From: CAYRNY01 sp964425755
Lineage (GTDB): Bacteria > Chloroflexota > Anaerolineae > Aggregatilineales > Aggregatilineaceae
Assembly (NCBI GenBank): GCA_964425755.1
Contig: CAYRNY010000017.1
Span: forward strand, 70,736-134,735
Direction of reading: 5' to 3'
Length of the DNA: 64,000 bases
Shown here: positions 8,929-19,971 of the stretch, piece after piece
Layout: each line of letters begins with the position of its first letter
How positions within the stretch are numbered: position 1 is the first letter of the stretch
Translations under genes and position numbers: made by a program
Notes under the pieces: model-generated
What the model was told of the DNA's origin: nothing
The model's database searches: none
The model's input: only the letters and a program-made list of their open reading frames with translations

Positions 8929-10242
8929 TTACGCCAGGATGTAATACGCGCGGCTGGATGATCCGATCCGGCGCAGGTGGCCGGATGCAACCAGCGCGGC
9001 GAGATCGGCCTGCAGTTGGCCGGGCGCTGTGGCCGGGCACTGCACGCGGATTTCGTGCAGCGTCACGCTGCCGCGCGTGCGTGCGTAGTTCAGGATCGTG
9101 CGCTGGCGCTCGGTAAGCTGCGCGTCACCGGAAGTAGCACCGGCGGGCGCGGCGTCCTGCCCGGCGCGCGCGCGGAACAGCCGCAGCGTGACGTGGTACG
9201 GCCCGCTTTCGATGGCCGGGGCGCGGTGGCCGTGCTGGTCCAACTGCATGATCATGCCCAGGATGCCGGGCGCGGAACCCGTCCCCAGGCCCCACTGCGC
9301 CAGCGCCCAGTGCAGGCGCGGATTGCGCCGGTAGCGCGCGCCGAGCATCTGCTGGGTGCCGCTCAAATAGCCCGGTAGCCCGCCGGGGCTGGTGATCTCC
9401 AGGCGGTCGGGGTGCAGCGTGACGGTCAGGCGCTCGCCGTGCAGCCGGTAATCACGGTGGCGCAGCGCGTTGAACAGCGCCTCACGCAGCACGGCGGGGG
9501 GATAGTCCGGGCGGTCGCCGCCGCGCATATGCGCGTGCAGCGTGTCCCAAAGCTGCGCGAACTGCTGCGCCAGCGGCCCGTCGATGCGCTCGTCCAGCAC
9601 GCGCTGCCCGCCGACGACGCGCACGAAACGCGCGCCCGCGTCCGGCAACCAGCGCGCCGGGTCGCGCCCGAAGAGCAGCAGCCCCGCAACCGTGACACCT
9701 GCCTGCTCGGTGAACGCGCCGAGTTCGTGCAGCGCCGCGTCGGTGGACTGTGCCGCCTGGCCGGGATCGCGCTGCCGCGCCGCGAGGAAATCCGCAAGCT
9801 GGCCCGGATCGAGAGCGCCGGGAGTCGCGCCCGGCACGCATTCAGTCTCAAATTCCCCGGTGCGCCGCGCGCTGAGCAGGCGGCGAATCTCCTCGCCGTT
9901 CAGGTCGCGCGTGCGCGGCCCCACCCGCACCACCACGCGCCCATCGTCCAGCGCGTGCACGCGATCGCTGCGCTCGACCGCGCAGGCCGTCCCTGGCTTG
10001 GCCGGGTCGGGGGGCTGCGGATCGGGACACAGCGGACCGAACCGGATCGCCGGTTTGCAGCGCTCCGCCGCCGCCGCGAGCGTGCGCGCCAGTGCGCCCG
10101 GTGCGGCGGACGCCGGAAACACGATCCAGCCGCCGTTGGTGTTCGCCAGCGCGACTGCCGCCTCGGCGATCGTTTGCGGTTCGCTGTCCGGCAGGATCAG
10201 CCGGTCCGTGCCGGGGGCCAGTGGGTGTGGGTGGTGAGTCAT
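8929..10242 (-). CDS. AlbA_2/Schlafen-type putative transcriptional regulator with ATPase domain
   Basis: 437 residues. The N-terminal half has the AlbA_2 (Schlafen) hallmark AEAAVALANTNGGWIVFP and the shelf VAGLLLFGRDPARWLPDA. The middle carries the HATPase_c_4-like block PPAVLREALFNALRHRDY, ERLTVTLHPDRLEITSPGGL. The C-terminus (TERQRTILNYARTRGSVTL then QADLAALVASGHLRRIG) is a winged helix. This architecture is usually annotated as an ATP-dependent DNA helicase RecG-like or transcriptional regulator, but no helicase motor is present. Role inferred: DNA-binding regulator. The AlbA_2 start (FxExK) is weakly conserved here, so the N-terminal nuclease-like site may be dead. Confidence 0.7.
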   Translation of the reverse strand: MTHHPHPLAPGTDRLILPDSEPQTIAEAAVALANTNGGWIVFPASAAPGALARTLAAAAERCKPAIRFGPLCPDPQPPDPAKPGTACAVERSDRVHALDDGRVVVRVGPRTRDLNGEEIRRLLSARRTGEFETECVPGATPGALDPGQLADFLAARQRDPGQAAQSTDAALHELGAFTEQAGVTVAGLLLFGRDPARWLPDAGARFVRVVGGQRVLDERIDGPLAQQFAQLWDTLHAHMRGGDRPDYPPAVLREALFNALRHRDYRLHGERLTVTLHPDRLEITSPGGLPGYLSGTQQMLGARYRRNPRLHWALAQWGLGTGSAPGILGMIMQLDQHGHRAPAIESGPYHVTLRLFRARAGQDAAPAGATSGDAQLTERQRTILNYARTRGSVTLHEIRVQCPATAPGQLQADLAALVASGHLRRIGSSSRAYYILA

Positions 10243-10346
10243 GCCCCCAAGTGTACGCCAGAGGGCGGTGATCGTCTAGGGCAGCAGGAAAATTTTAAGC
10301 TTGGGGCGGCGGCCCTCACCAGGCGCGGATCACCGTGCAGCGGATG

Positions 10347-11264
10347 TCAGGTCGGTGTGTTGCCGCTCGCATCTTTGGAGCTGTCGTCGTCTGGCTTGCT
10401 ATCAGCATCCGGTTTGGGTTCGGCGGCGTCTTCCGTGCCGCTTGGGGCGGGGGACTCTGCGTCCGCGAGGTTGCCTGTCGGGCCGGGCGGCTTGGCGCTC
10501 GCGTCGTTGGTTTGCGGCACGTTGCCGGTCGGCGGTTTGGGCGGTTCGGCGGCTTGAGGCGTTTTGTCGGCGGCTGGTGCGGGTGGCTTTGCGCTCGCGT
10601 CAATTGCCTGGTTCGGCTTGTCGACGGGTGGCGCGGCTGGTTTGGCAGCGGCTTGATCCGCTTCAGTCGCCTTGTCAGCGGGTGAGTCTGCTTCACCGCC
10701 GGAAGGCTGCGCCACACGCGCGCGCGCCTCGTCGGTCAGCGGCCCGACCAGGATCTCGAGCTGGGCAAGGTTGATGCGGTCGCCGATCTGCAGCGTGACG
10801 GGCTGGTACGGGCGCACCTTCAACCCGTTGACCCACGTGCCGTTTGAGCTGCCCAGATCGAGCAGCAGGCACTGCCCGCCCTTGATCTCGATCTGCGCGT
10901 GGCGGCGGGACACGCCCAACCGGTAGGCGCTGTAACGCGATAGGTCGACCAGGAACGCCGGGTCCTTTTGGGCGTCGGTCTGGCGGCCCAGGACCACGCC
11001 GGTGCCGCTTTCGAGCAGCACTGGCAGCGGGTCGTTGCGCACCCACAGCGCGATCCCGGCGCTGGCAGGCGGTTGTTCGGTTTCTGGTTTGGGTTCTGCG
11101 GTGGGGCGCGGTTCGGGCCGTGTTTCAGGACGCGCGGGCCAGCGTTCGGATACCGGGTAGGTCGTGGGTCTGAGCGGCGTGCCACAGCGAACGCAGATCA
11201 ACGCGCTGGTCTCGTTTTCATGCGCGCATTTAGGGCAAGTTCTTTTGGGGGTTTCCTCAGCCAT
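10347..11264 (-). CDS. Zinc-ribbon FHA-domain protein with disordered tail
   Basis: 305 residues from MAEETPKRT, chosen because GGAGAGG lies 9 bases upstream. C10, C13, C24 and C27 make a two-CxxC zinc ribbon. Residues about 87-173 are a forkhead-associated domain with the phosphothreonine-binding signature SRRH (119-122) and GSSNGTWVNG (138-147). The tail from about 190 is a low-complexity Pro/Ala/Lys/Asp stretch (KPPAPAADKTPQAAEPPKPP). FHA proteins bind phosphothreonine partners, and a PknB-type kinase is encoded at 24743, so it may serve that system; this link is inference. It lies downstream of gyrA on the same strand. Confidence 0.8.
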   Translation of the reverse strand: MAEETPKRTCPKCAHENETSALICVRCGTPLRPTTYPVSERWPARPETRPEPRPTAEPKPETEQPPASAGIALWVRNDPLPVLLESGTGVVLGRQTDAQKDPAFLVDLSRYSAYRLGVSRRHAQIEIKGGQCLLLDLGSSNGTWVNGLKVRPYQPVTLQIGDRINLAQLEILVGPLTDEARARVAQPSGGEADSPADKATEADQAAAKPAAPPVDKPNQAIDASAKPPAPAADKTPQAAEPPKPPTGNVPQTNDASAKPPGPTGNLADAESPAPSGTEDAAEPKPDADSKPDDDSSKDASGNTPT

Positions 11265-11425
11265 ATGGAGCTGCCTCTCCGTGTTCGAACGCACTTTCCC
11301 GGTCGCGTGCCAGATGCACCGCCCGACATTGGTTTACTATACCAGCTATCGTGGCCCGGTGTAAATCGGCACCCGTCGATTTTACGATTGTTTACGTTGC
11401 GGTAACAGGCGGCTTGAGGTGGCCG

Positions 11426-14059
<2,634 letters not shown>

Positions 14060-14108
14060 GAGGGATTTCCTGCTCTGTTGTGTATACGGGCCGGCGGTTG
14101 TGAATCAG

Positions 14109-14137
14109 CCGAGCGACCAAAAACGCGGGTCGCTCGG
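14109..14137 (-). promoter_or_regulatory. Perfect hairpin in the gyrA leader
   Basis: CCGAGCGACC (14109-14118) pairs with GGTCGCTCGG (14128-14137) across a 9-base loop, 50 bases before the gyrA start. It has no T-run on either side, so it is not a standard terminator. It may be a 5'-UTR structure or an operator. No equivalent element is recognised from published gyrA leaders. Confidence 0.5.
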
Positions 14138-14259
14138 TGAGTCGCAATAGCCGCGTAGCGCTGATTGTTAAGGCAATTGTACAGGGGCATTTTCGTGCAC
14201 CGTCACGGTCGTTTTTGCCCCGTTTTCACGCGACTTGCCGCGCGATTATTCTATGTAAA

Positions 14260-14265
14260 ATTATA
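14260..14265 (-). promoter_or_regulatory. Candidate -10 element of gyrA
   Basis: TATAAT on the minus strand. The best -35-like match is TTCGCT, 18 bases upstream, only 3 of 6 to consensus. Transcription from here would give a roughly 200-base leader carrying the hairpin at 14109-14137. Confidence 0.4.
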
Positions 14266-14370
14266 CCGTAAGGGCGCGGTTTAAGCGAATTTTGGCCCCC
14301 TTCTGGCAGGCGTGATTACACCAGAAGTTTAACGCGGCCCGGCGCGGTCCCGCCTTTTGCACGGGCCGTG

Positions 14371-14376
14371 TATAAT
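14371..14376 (+). promoter_or_regulatory. Candidate -10 element for the gene at 14429
   Basis: TATAAT on the plus strand, 52 bases before the chosen ATG. An alternative TTG start at 14357 would place this -10 inside the coding region, which is one reason to prefer 14429. No good -35 is visible. Confidence 0.4.
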
Positions 14377-14428
14377 CGTCCTGCCGGTGGGCGGAAAAAA
14401 CAGGACGGCGGACACACGAGGTGCACGG

Positions 14429-15115
14429 ATGGCAGCAGCAGATCGGCAGGCAGCGGACGCGCCGCCGCCACGCTGGTTATGGCGGGCAGCGCTGGGGGGT
14501 GTGGCGCTGGTGATCGCGTTGGTGGCGCTCGCGGCGGTCGCGCTGGGGCGTGGGGCCGCCGACCCGCCGGTCGCCGGGCCGGTGACGTGGTCGGACCGTG
14601 CATTTGCCTGGGCGGGGGCATCGCGGGCGACGCTCGCGCCGGGGGCGGCGCATTGGTGGGCCGCGCCCGAACCGCTCCCGCTGCGTGGCGGGGATGCGGC
14701 GTTCACGCTGGCAGTGCGCGCGCGGCTGGATGCCGCCGCCGATCCGCTGGCCGCGTGGGGCGTGTGGATCGCGGCGGCGGACGGAACGCGCACGGTCTAC
14801 GCGATCAGCGCGGGTGGTTACTGGACGATCCGCACCTGTTCGCCGGGAAGCATGCCCCAGGTGATCGAGGACTGTCCCGCCGCTCACCCGGATTGGCGCT
14901 GGCGGTCTTTCCCGCGCATTGACCCGCCCGGCACGGCGAACACGGTCACGGTGCATTATACGCCCGCGGGCGGCACGGCCCGGCTGCGCGTGAACGAGGA
15001 ACGGCTGGGCGCGCCCGCGTTCATGCCGGGGGACGCGTGGGGCGTCTGGGTGCAGGGCGGGGCGGAGCCGGCGACGCTCACCTGGGAATACGCGACGCTT
15101 GCCGCCCCACGTTGA
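14429..15115 (+). CDS. Membrane-anchored lectin-like protein of unknown function
   Basis: 228 residues from an ATG preceded by GAGGTG. One transmembrane helix lies at about 22-45 (WLWRAALGGVALVIALVALAAVAL). The outside portion, with AFTLAVRARLDA...AAWGVWIAAADGTR...VYAISAGGYWTIRTC...ANTVTVHYTPAGGTARLRVNEE...GDAWGVWVQGG, has the alternating strand pattern of concanavalin-A/LamG or 3-keto-disaccharide-hydrolase-like beta-sandwiches. No catalytic signature is clear. Role inferred: an anchored carbohydrate- or ligand-binding domain. It lies alone between divergent gyrA and the receiver/kinase gene. Confidence 0.55.
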   Translation: MAAADRQAADAPPPRWLWRAALGGVALVIALVALAAVALGRGAADPPVAGPVTWSDRAFAWAGASRATLAPGAAHWWAAPEPLPLRGGDAAFTLAVRARLDAAADPLAAWGVWIAAADGTRTVYAISAGGYWTIRTCSPGSMPQVIEDCPAAHPDWRWRSFPRIDPPGTANTVTVHYTPAGGTARLRVNEERLGAPAFMPGDAWGVWVQGGAEPATLTWEYATLAAPR

Positions 15116-15172
15116 GGCGGCTGCACGCGTGTTCTTCACAAATTCTTTAGCTTTCGTTCGGTGTTACTGTCG

Positions 15173-15178
15173 TATACT
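15173..15178 (+). promoter_or_regulatory. Candidate -10 element for the receiver/kinase gene at 15251
   Basis: TATACT, 72 bases upstream of the ATG, in a locally AT-rich stretch (TTTAGCTTTCGTTCGG lies just before). The -35 is not well defined. Confidence 0.35.
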
Positions 15179-15250
15179 CTAAACAGTTTAACCGGGTGTT
15201 CGCGGCATCTATTGGGGTGGCTGGGAAACACAATTTGAGAGTGCGTTATT

Positions 15251-16345
15251 ATGACCTCAATCGTGGTCATTGATGATGATCGGTTGATGCGGGAACGTGT
15301 GATCTCCACGCTTGAGATCAAGGGATACCGGGCGGTAGGCGCGGCGGACGGTGAGGCAGGGGTAATGCTGATCCGGGATTACGTGCCGGACCTGGTGCTG
15401 TGTGATGTGAATATGCCGTGCATGGACGGCTACAGCGTCCTGCAGTACGTGCGCTACGACGCGGGCATGGCGGATATCCCGTTCATTTTCCTCACCGCGC
15501 GGGACAAGCGCGACGACATGCGGCGCGGCATGTCGCTGGGCGCGGACGATTACCTGCCCAAGCCGTTCACCACCGACGAACTGCTCGCCGCCGTGCAGGC
15601 GCAGCTCGACAAACGCGAGGCGCTCAAACAGAAATACGAGCAGACGATCCACCTCCTGCGCAAGAACATCATCTACGCGCTGCCGCACGAACTGCGGACG
15701 CCGCTATCCGGCAGCCTGGGATATGCGGAATTGCTGCGCATGGACGCCGACTCGCTGGGGCCGGACGAGGTGCGCGACCTGGCGACGCGCATCGTCAACC
15801 ACAACCGGCGGTTGCACCGCGTCCTGGAGAACTTCCTGATCTACGCGCAGATCGAAGTGCTGGCGGCGGACCCGGAGCGCCTGCAACAGCTACGCAATTT
15901 CATCACGCCGCAGGCGGGCACGGTGGTCGCGGCGCGCGCGATGGAGATCGCGCAGATGTACGAGCGCGAGAATGACCTGGTGCTGGAAACAGACGACGTC
16001 GCCCTGTTAATCGCGGACGATAACCTGGACAAGATCGCGCTGGAACTGGTCGACAACGCGTTCAAATTCTCGCCGCCGGGCAGCCCGGTGGCGGTGCGCA
16101 CGGCGCGGGATGACGATGTTTTCATCATCGTGGTGCGTGACCGGGGGCGCGGGATGGCGTCTGAGCAGATCGCGTCAATCGGGGCGTACATGCAGTTTGA
16201 CCGCGTGCTGTACGAGCAGCAGGGGTTGGGGATGGGCCTGATCATCGCCAAGCGACTGATTGAACTGCACGACGGACAGCTTGCGATTCACAGCGAGCCG
16301 CAGCACGGCACCGAAGTACGGGTGAGCATCCCGCTGTATCCGTGA
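15251..16345 (+). CDS. Response-regulator/histidine-kinase hybrid
   Basis: 364 residues. A receiver domain comes first, with the acidic pair at D8-D10, phosphoacceptor D52 (LVLCDVNMP) and K104 (YLPKPF). A coiled-coil linker follows (LLAAVQAQLDKREALKQKYEQ), then a HisKA segment with H146 (ALPHELRTPL) and an HATPase domain with N-box ELVDNAFKFS, G1-like DRGRGM and G2 GLGMGLIIAK. There is no transmembrane segment, so it is cytoplasmic and probably receives phosphate from an upstream kinase and passes it on, or uses its own kinase to phosphorylate its receiver or a partner. The partner is not encoded next to it; the neighbour downstream is ferritin on the opposite strand. Confidence 0.85.
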   Translation: MTSIVVIDDDRLMRERVISTLEIKGYRAVGAADGEAGVMLIRDYVPDLVLCDVNMPCMDGYSVLQYVRYDAGMADIPFIFLTARDKRDDMRRGMSLGADDYLPKPFTTDELLAAVQAQLDKREALKQKYEQTIHLLRKNIIYALPHELRTPLSGSLGYAELLRMDADSLGPDEVRDLATRIVNHNRRLHRVLENFLIYAQIEVLAADPERLQQLRNFITPQAGTVVAARAMEIAQMYERENDLVLETDDVALLIADDNLDKIALELVDNAFKFSPPGSPVAVRTARDDDVFIIVVRDRGRGMASEQIASIGAYMQFDRVLYEQQGLGMGLIIAKRLIELHDGQLAIHSEPQHGTEVRVSIPLYP

Positions 16346-16435
16346 GCATCACCACGCCGCCATCCCAACCACGACGGGACGCGCCGCAGGCCGGGCGCAT
16401 CCCGTTTTCGTTGGCGATTGTGTCGCGCGGCGCGC

Positions 16436-16951
16436 CTATTCCGCGCCGTCTTCTTCGGCTTCCGGCTGGCGCTGCCCAAGCTGGTCGTCCAGGAACAGCA
16501 GCGCCTGCGGCGCATCCCCGGCCAGGCGTAGTTTCTGTACGACGGCATCGGCGGACGCCTCTTCCTCGACCTGCTCGTCGACGAACCACTGCAGGAAGCT
16601 GTCGGCAGCGTGATCGCGCTCTTCGTGGGCCAGGTCGACCAGCGCGTTGATCAGCGCGGTGACTTTCTGCTCGTGCTCCAGCGCTGCTTCAAAGGCGGCC
16701 AGCGGCGAGTCCCACGTGTTCGGCACGCCCTGAATCGGGTGGAGCATCACGCGGCCCCGGCGCTCGTTGATGAAATCGAAGAATTTCATCGCGTGGCCGA
16801 GTTCTTCCTCGGCTTGCAGGCGCATCCAGTGCGCCATCCCGGTGAAGTTCTGGTCCTCAAAATAGGCGACCATCGCCAGGTACAGGTAGGCCGAGTGCAG
16901 TTCCGCGTTGATCTGGTCGTTCATCGCCGCTTGCATTTTTTCGCTGAGCAT
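16436..16951 (-). CDS. Ferritin
   Basis: 171 residues, the usual bacterial ferritin length plus an acidic tail (QPEAEEDGAE). The ferroxidase ligands are in place: E17 (NAELHSAYLY), E50 and H53 (EEELGHAMKF), E94 region (EHEQKVT) and the DHAADSFLQWFVDEQVEEE block. It stores iron as a hydrous ferric mineral in a 24-mer cytoplasmic shell. The ATG follows GGAGGA with good spacing. It is a single-gene unit that converges on the receiver/kinase gene. Confidence 0.9.
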   Translation of the reverse strand: MLSEKMQAAMNDQINAELHSAYLYLAMVAYFEDQNFTGMAHWMRLQAEEELGHAMKFFDFINERRGRVMLHPIQGVPNTWDSPLAAFEAALEHEQKVTALINALVDLAHEERDHAADSFLQWFVDEQVEEEASADAVVQKLRLAGDAPQALLFLDDQLGQRQPEAEEDGAE

Positions 16952-17208
16952 GTTAGCAATCCTCCGGTGATAGAGTGGGATTCAGGCTGCATATGCCCGT
17001 GCAGCACACGCTAGATAGGGGCACGGGCGTGTTAGAAAACGGGATTACTTTCCAGATTGTAGGCGTTCGGGCAGCGCAACAGCAAGCGCTGCGGCGTAAG
17101 AACTGCGTCGGAATCCGCGCGGCGGTGCAACCGGCACCGTGCGTGCTGCGTAGTACGTGATAAATAACCAACGATATCGATGATGGGCAACTGCGAAGGA
17201 AAACGACG

Positions 17209-17790
17209 ATGACGGAGAACAGGGAGTCGAACGGCCCGCGCAAGACCAAGCGAAAACGCGCCAGTGGCGGGCGTGTGCCGGGCCTCGACCTGCGCGAGTT
17301 GATCCAGGAGCGCAACTGGGCCGCCCTGGCGGGGCTGGGACTGATCGGGCTGGCGTTATTGATGATCGTTCAGCGTTCCCTGGGGCTGAGCTTTAACCTG
17401 TGGTCGCTGCTGCTGCTGGGCATCGGCGGCTGGATCGTTTACGACACGCTGCAGATTTTCCGGCAGCAGGGCCGTACCTGGACCGCGCACACCCGCAACC
17501 GTATGCTGGCGGGCGGGCTGGTCGTGCTGATCGCGTTGATGGGGATGCTGGCGATCAACTGGTGGGGCCTGCTGTTGCTCGTTGTCGGCGGCTGGCTGGG
17601 CTTCGATACGTTTCAGAAGGTCGAAGCGCGCGGCGGCGTGTGGACGCAGACCCTGCGCAACCGCATGCTGGCGGGCGTTGTGATCGGCGGCCTGGGGGCG
17701 CTGGCCTTTTTCAGTCTGGGAAGCGCATGGTCCGTGATCCTGATCGTGATCGGCGGATTCATGTTATGCCGGCATTTTGGCAAGTGCTGA
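17209..17790 (+). CDS. Small polytopic membrane protein (LiaI/LiaF-like helical repeats)
   Basis: 193 residues. After a basic N-terminus (GPRKTKRKRASGG) come three related hairpin units, each of two hydrophobic helices: WAALAGLGLIGLALLMIVQ, LLLLGIGGWIVYDTLQIF; MLAGGLVVLIALMGMLAI, LLLLVVGGWLGFDTFQ; MLAGVVIGGLGALAFF, VILIVIGGFMLC. The repeat (R/H-x-R-N-R-M-L-A-G and G-G-W) suggests internal duplication. Such short helical modules are common in LiaI/LiaF-like and DUF5668-type envelope-stress proteins, but no specific homology can be claimed. A strong terminator follows at 17813-17846. Confidence 0.6.
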   Translation: MTENRESNGPRKTKRKRASGGRVPGLDLRELIQERNWAALAGLGLIGLALLMIVQRSLGLSFNLWSLLLLGIGGWIVYDTLQIFRQQGRTWTAHTRNRMLAGGLVVLIALMGMLAINWWGLLLLVVGGWLGFDTFQKVEARGGVWTQTLRNRMLAGVVIGGLGALAFFSLGSAWSVILIVIGGFMLCRHFGKC

Positions 17791-17812
17791 GCCGTGCTTC
17801 CACCCTACTCAG

Positions 17813-17850
17813 GCGGGCGCTCTCCCTACCGGGCGCCCGCTTTTTTGTGC
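17813..17850 (+). terminator. Rho-independent terminator
   Basis: GCGGGCGC and GGGCGCCCGC form a GC-rich stem followed by TTTTTTG. It ends the gene at 17209-17790 and isolates the TetR unit downstream. Confidence 0.85.
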
Positions 17851-17895
17851 GCGTGCCGTCCGGCCCGCCGCTGACAGATGTTACGGTGTATGCAT

Positions 17896-17911
17896 GTAAG
17901 TACTCACTTGC
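17896..17911. promoter_or_regulatory. Predicted TetR operator 1
   Basis: GTAAGTACTCACTTGC is a pseudo-palindrome with half-sites GTAAGT and ACTTGC. It lies 80 bases before the TetR gene at 17991 and matches a second copy at 17944-17959 in inverted orientation (13 of 16 positions). Confidence 0.55.
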
Positions 17912-17943
17912 AGACAACCTGCTGCCGTGCGATCATGTTGCGT

Positions 17944-17959
17944 GCAAGTGGTTGCTTAC
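17944..17959. promoter_or_regulatory. Predicted TetR operator 2
   Basis: GCAAGTGGTTGCTTAC is the inverted counterpart of the site at 17896-17911, with half-sites GCAAGT/GCTTAC. The centre-to-centre distance is 48 bases. It lies just upstream of the TetR ribosome-binding site (GAGGTGAG). Confidence 0.55.
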
Positions 17960-17990
17960 CTTTCTGGTGCAGGGCGAGGTGAGATGAACG

Positions 17991-18593
17991 ATGACGACTT
18001 CCAGTGAGGCGGACAGCACGCGCCAGCGCATCATCGACGCGGCGTTTGAGCTGTTCGCCACGCAGGGCTACGCGCGCACCACGACGCGCGCGATCGCGGC
18101 GGCGGCGGATGTGAACGAGGTGACGCTGTTCCGGCACTTCGGCAGCAAGAAGACGCTCTTTGCCGCGTGCGTGGAGAACTTCAACGCGAACGGTTTCGCG
18201 GAGACCTTTGAAGATCACCTGACGGGCGACTATGCGGCGGATATCCGCTGCATGGCGCGGTTGCAGCAGCAGGCGATAGCGCAGAATTACAGTATGCTGC
18301 GCCTGATGTTGTGCGAGACGGGCGAATTTGACGCGCTGCAAGCGGCGACGCGCGCGGGCGGGCAGCGCAATCACGAACGGATCGCGGCGTATTTCCGGCG
18401 GCAGGTCGCGGCGGGCGTCGTGCGCCCCGATCTCGATCCGGATGCGCTGGCGCACGCCTGCAGCAGCCTGTTTTCGACCGCCGAGTTTTACCGGCAGGCG
18501 CTCCGGACGGATTTTGTGCCGGGTATGGCGCCGGACGAGTTGCTCGACCAGTTGGCGAGCGTGTTTGTCGAGGGGACGATCCGGCGGGCGTGA
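17991..18593 (+). CDS. TetR-family transcriptional regulator
   Basis: 200 residues. The N-terminal helix-turn-helix RQRIIDAAFELFATQGY then TTTRAIAAAADVNEVTLFRHF is diagnostic; residues 32-51 contact DNA. The C-terminal ligand-binding half (MLRLMLCETGEFDALQ...) is divergent as usual. The start follows GAGGTGAG at good distance; an overlapping ATG at 17984 is in another frame. Two inverted pseudo-palindromes upstream (17896-17911, 17944-17959) are strong candidates for autoregulatory operators. It is followed after 34 bases by a DUF6544-like gene and then two small membrane proteins, the likely regulated set. Confidence 0.85.
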   Translation: MTTSSEADSTRQRIIDAAFELFATQGYARTTTRAIAAAADVNEVTLFRHFGSKKTLFAACVENFNANGFAETFEDHLTGDYAADIRCMARLQQQAIAQNYSMLRLMLCETGEFDALQAATRAGGQRNHERIAAYFRRQVAAGVVRPDLDPDALAHACSSLFSTAEFYRQALRTDFVPGMAPDELLDQLASVFVEGTIRRA

Positions 18594-18627
18594 TTCCCGC
18601 CAGCACACGGATATGAGGAATTCGAAC

Positions 18628-19473
18628 ATGAACACAACACTCAGAAGGGGGCTGACGCTCATGGGGATCGTGCTGTTGCTGTTTATCGCGCTGATCGCGC
18701 TGCTGTGGGCCGGGTTCCAGGTGAAGCCGCGCCCCTTCGACGATTATCCTGAGCGCGCGCCGGCGCTGGAAACGGTCCCGATCCCGGGCGATCTGCCGGC
18801 ACCCGTCGCGCGGTTCTACGACGTGATCACGGATGGCGCGGGCGAGGTGCCGGTGATCACCAGCGCCGTGATGACCGGGCGCGCGGATATGCGGATCGCG
18901 GTGCTGGACTTCAAGGCGCGTTTCCGCTTCACCCACGAGGCGGGGCAGAGTTACCGGCATTACATCGAGGGCACAAGCTGGGGCGTGCCGCTGTTGAAGG
19001 TCAACGAGCGTTACCTGGATGGCGTCGGGCGCATGGAACTGCCGTTCGGCACCGTCGAGGACGATCCGCAGGTGAACCAGGGCGCGAACCTGGGGCTGTG
19101 GGCCGAGTCGATGTGGTACCCGGCGATCTATCTCACCGATCCGCGCGTGCGGTGGGAGCCGGTGGACGACACGACCGCGCACCTGGTCGTGCCGTTCGAG
19201 GACGGCGAGGAGACGTTCACGGTCCATTTCAACGCGGACACCGGATTGATCGATCACATGGTCACGCTGCGCTACAAGGGCGCGGACTCCGACGTGAAAA
19301 CGGAGTGGCGGCTTGAGCCGCGCGGCGGGTGGCGCACGGTTCACGGCATGCTGGTGCCGGTATCCGGCGCGGCGATCTGGGGCGATGAAGACGGTCCCTG
19401 GGCTGTGTTTACGATGGAAGACGTAGTGTACAATGTGGACGTAAGCGGCTACATCCGGCAGCGCGGGCTGTAG
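18628..19473 (+). CDS. DUF6544-like membrane-anchored protein
   Basis: 281 residues. I chose the ATG at 18628 over an in-frame one at 18613 because GAGGAA lies 7 bases before it. An N-terminal helix (LTLMGIVLLLFIALIALLWAGFQV) anchors a soluble domain with PVARFYDVITDG, GRADMRIAVLDFKARFRFTHEAGQSY, WAESMWYPAIYLTD and VPFEDGEETFTVHFNADTGLIDHMV. This resembles the widespread DUF6544/DUF6920 family of unknown function, which often sits near TetR genes. Probably under the TetR at 17991 (34 bases upstream). No catalytic residues identified. Confidence 0.65.
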   Translation: MNTTLRRGLTLMGIVLLLFIALIALLWAGFQVKPRPFDDYPERAPALETVPIPGDLPAPVARFYDVITDGAGEVPVITSAVMTGRADMRIAVLDFKARFRFTHEAGQSYRHYIEGTSWGVPLLKVNERYLDGVGRMELPFGTVEDDPQVNQGANLGLWAESMWYPAIYLTDPRVRWEPVDDTTAHLVVPFEDGEETFTVHFNADTGLIDHMVTLRYKGADSDVKTEWRLEPRGGWRTVHGMLVPVSGAAIWGDEDGPWAVFTMEDVVYNVDVSGYIRQRGL

Positions 19474-19534
19474 ACGAGCATACGCTGCCGGGGGCATCAT
19501 ACGGCGGCCCTGGCCAAGCCTTAGGGGGGAAACG

Positions 19535-19927
19535 ATGACGATCCAACAAATCGTGCGCTATGCAGGCACGGCGATCCTGCTGCTGCATGGGTTGATCCAC
19601 ATCATCGGGGTATTGATGTATTGGAAGATCGCAGAACTGGAGGACTTCGGCGGGTACAAGACGGCATTACTCGGCGGGCGCCTTGAGGTAGGCGACGCGG
19701 GGATGCGCGTCTTCGGGGCGCTGTGGGGCGTGGCGATGATCGGCTTTGTGATCGCCGCGTATGGCGTGGCGCGCCAGCGTGACTGGTGGCTGGAGCTGGC
19801 GGTGGCGGTGACGCTGTTCTCGCTGGTCCTGACGGTGCTGGACTGGAACCCGAAGAGCGCCGGGCCGGTGATCAACCTCTTGATCCTGGACGTGCTGATC
19901 GTGGTGACTGTGGTCGCCATGCTGTGA
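19535..19927 (+). CDS. Small four-helix membrane protein, paralogue of 19972-20367
   Basis: 130 residues with four hydrophobic segments: YAGTAILLLHGLIHIIGVLMYW, ALWGVAMIGFVIAAYGVA, WWLELAVAVTLFSLVLTVLDW and INLLILDVLIVVTVVAML. The ATG follows TAGGGGGGAAA. It shares the HGLxH motif, the GAL...GFV...G segment, a W-W pair and the final INLLxLDxL helix with the convergent gene at 19972-20367, so the two are paralogues. Related genes often accompany TetR and DUF6544 genes, which fits this cluster. Function unknown. Confidence 0.6.
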   Translation: MTIQQIVRYAGTAILLLHGLIHIIGVLMYWKIAELEDFGGYKTALLGGRLEVGDAGMRVFGALWGVAMIGFVIAAYGVARQRDWWLELAVAVTLFSLVLTVLDWNPKSAGPVINLLILDVLIVVTVVAML

Positions 19928-19971
19928 CGGCCCGTCGGCGAAGTGCCGCCCGGTGGGTTGCTCGGCGGGGC

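Larger units (their letters stand above)
14060..14428. other. Divergent intergenic region between gyrA and 14429
   Basis: About 370 bases with no supported gene. It holds a perfect 10-bp hairpin (14109-14137), a minus-strand TATAAT for gyrA at 14260-14265 with a weak -35 about 18 bases further out, and a plus-strand TATAAT at 14371-14376 upstream of the gene at 14429. The rest is AT-richer than the surroundings. Confidence 0.5.
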
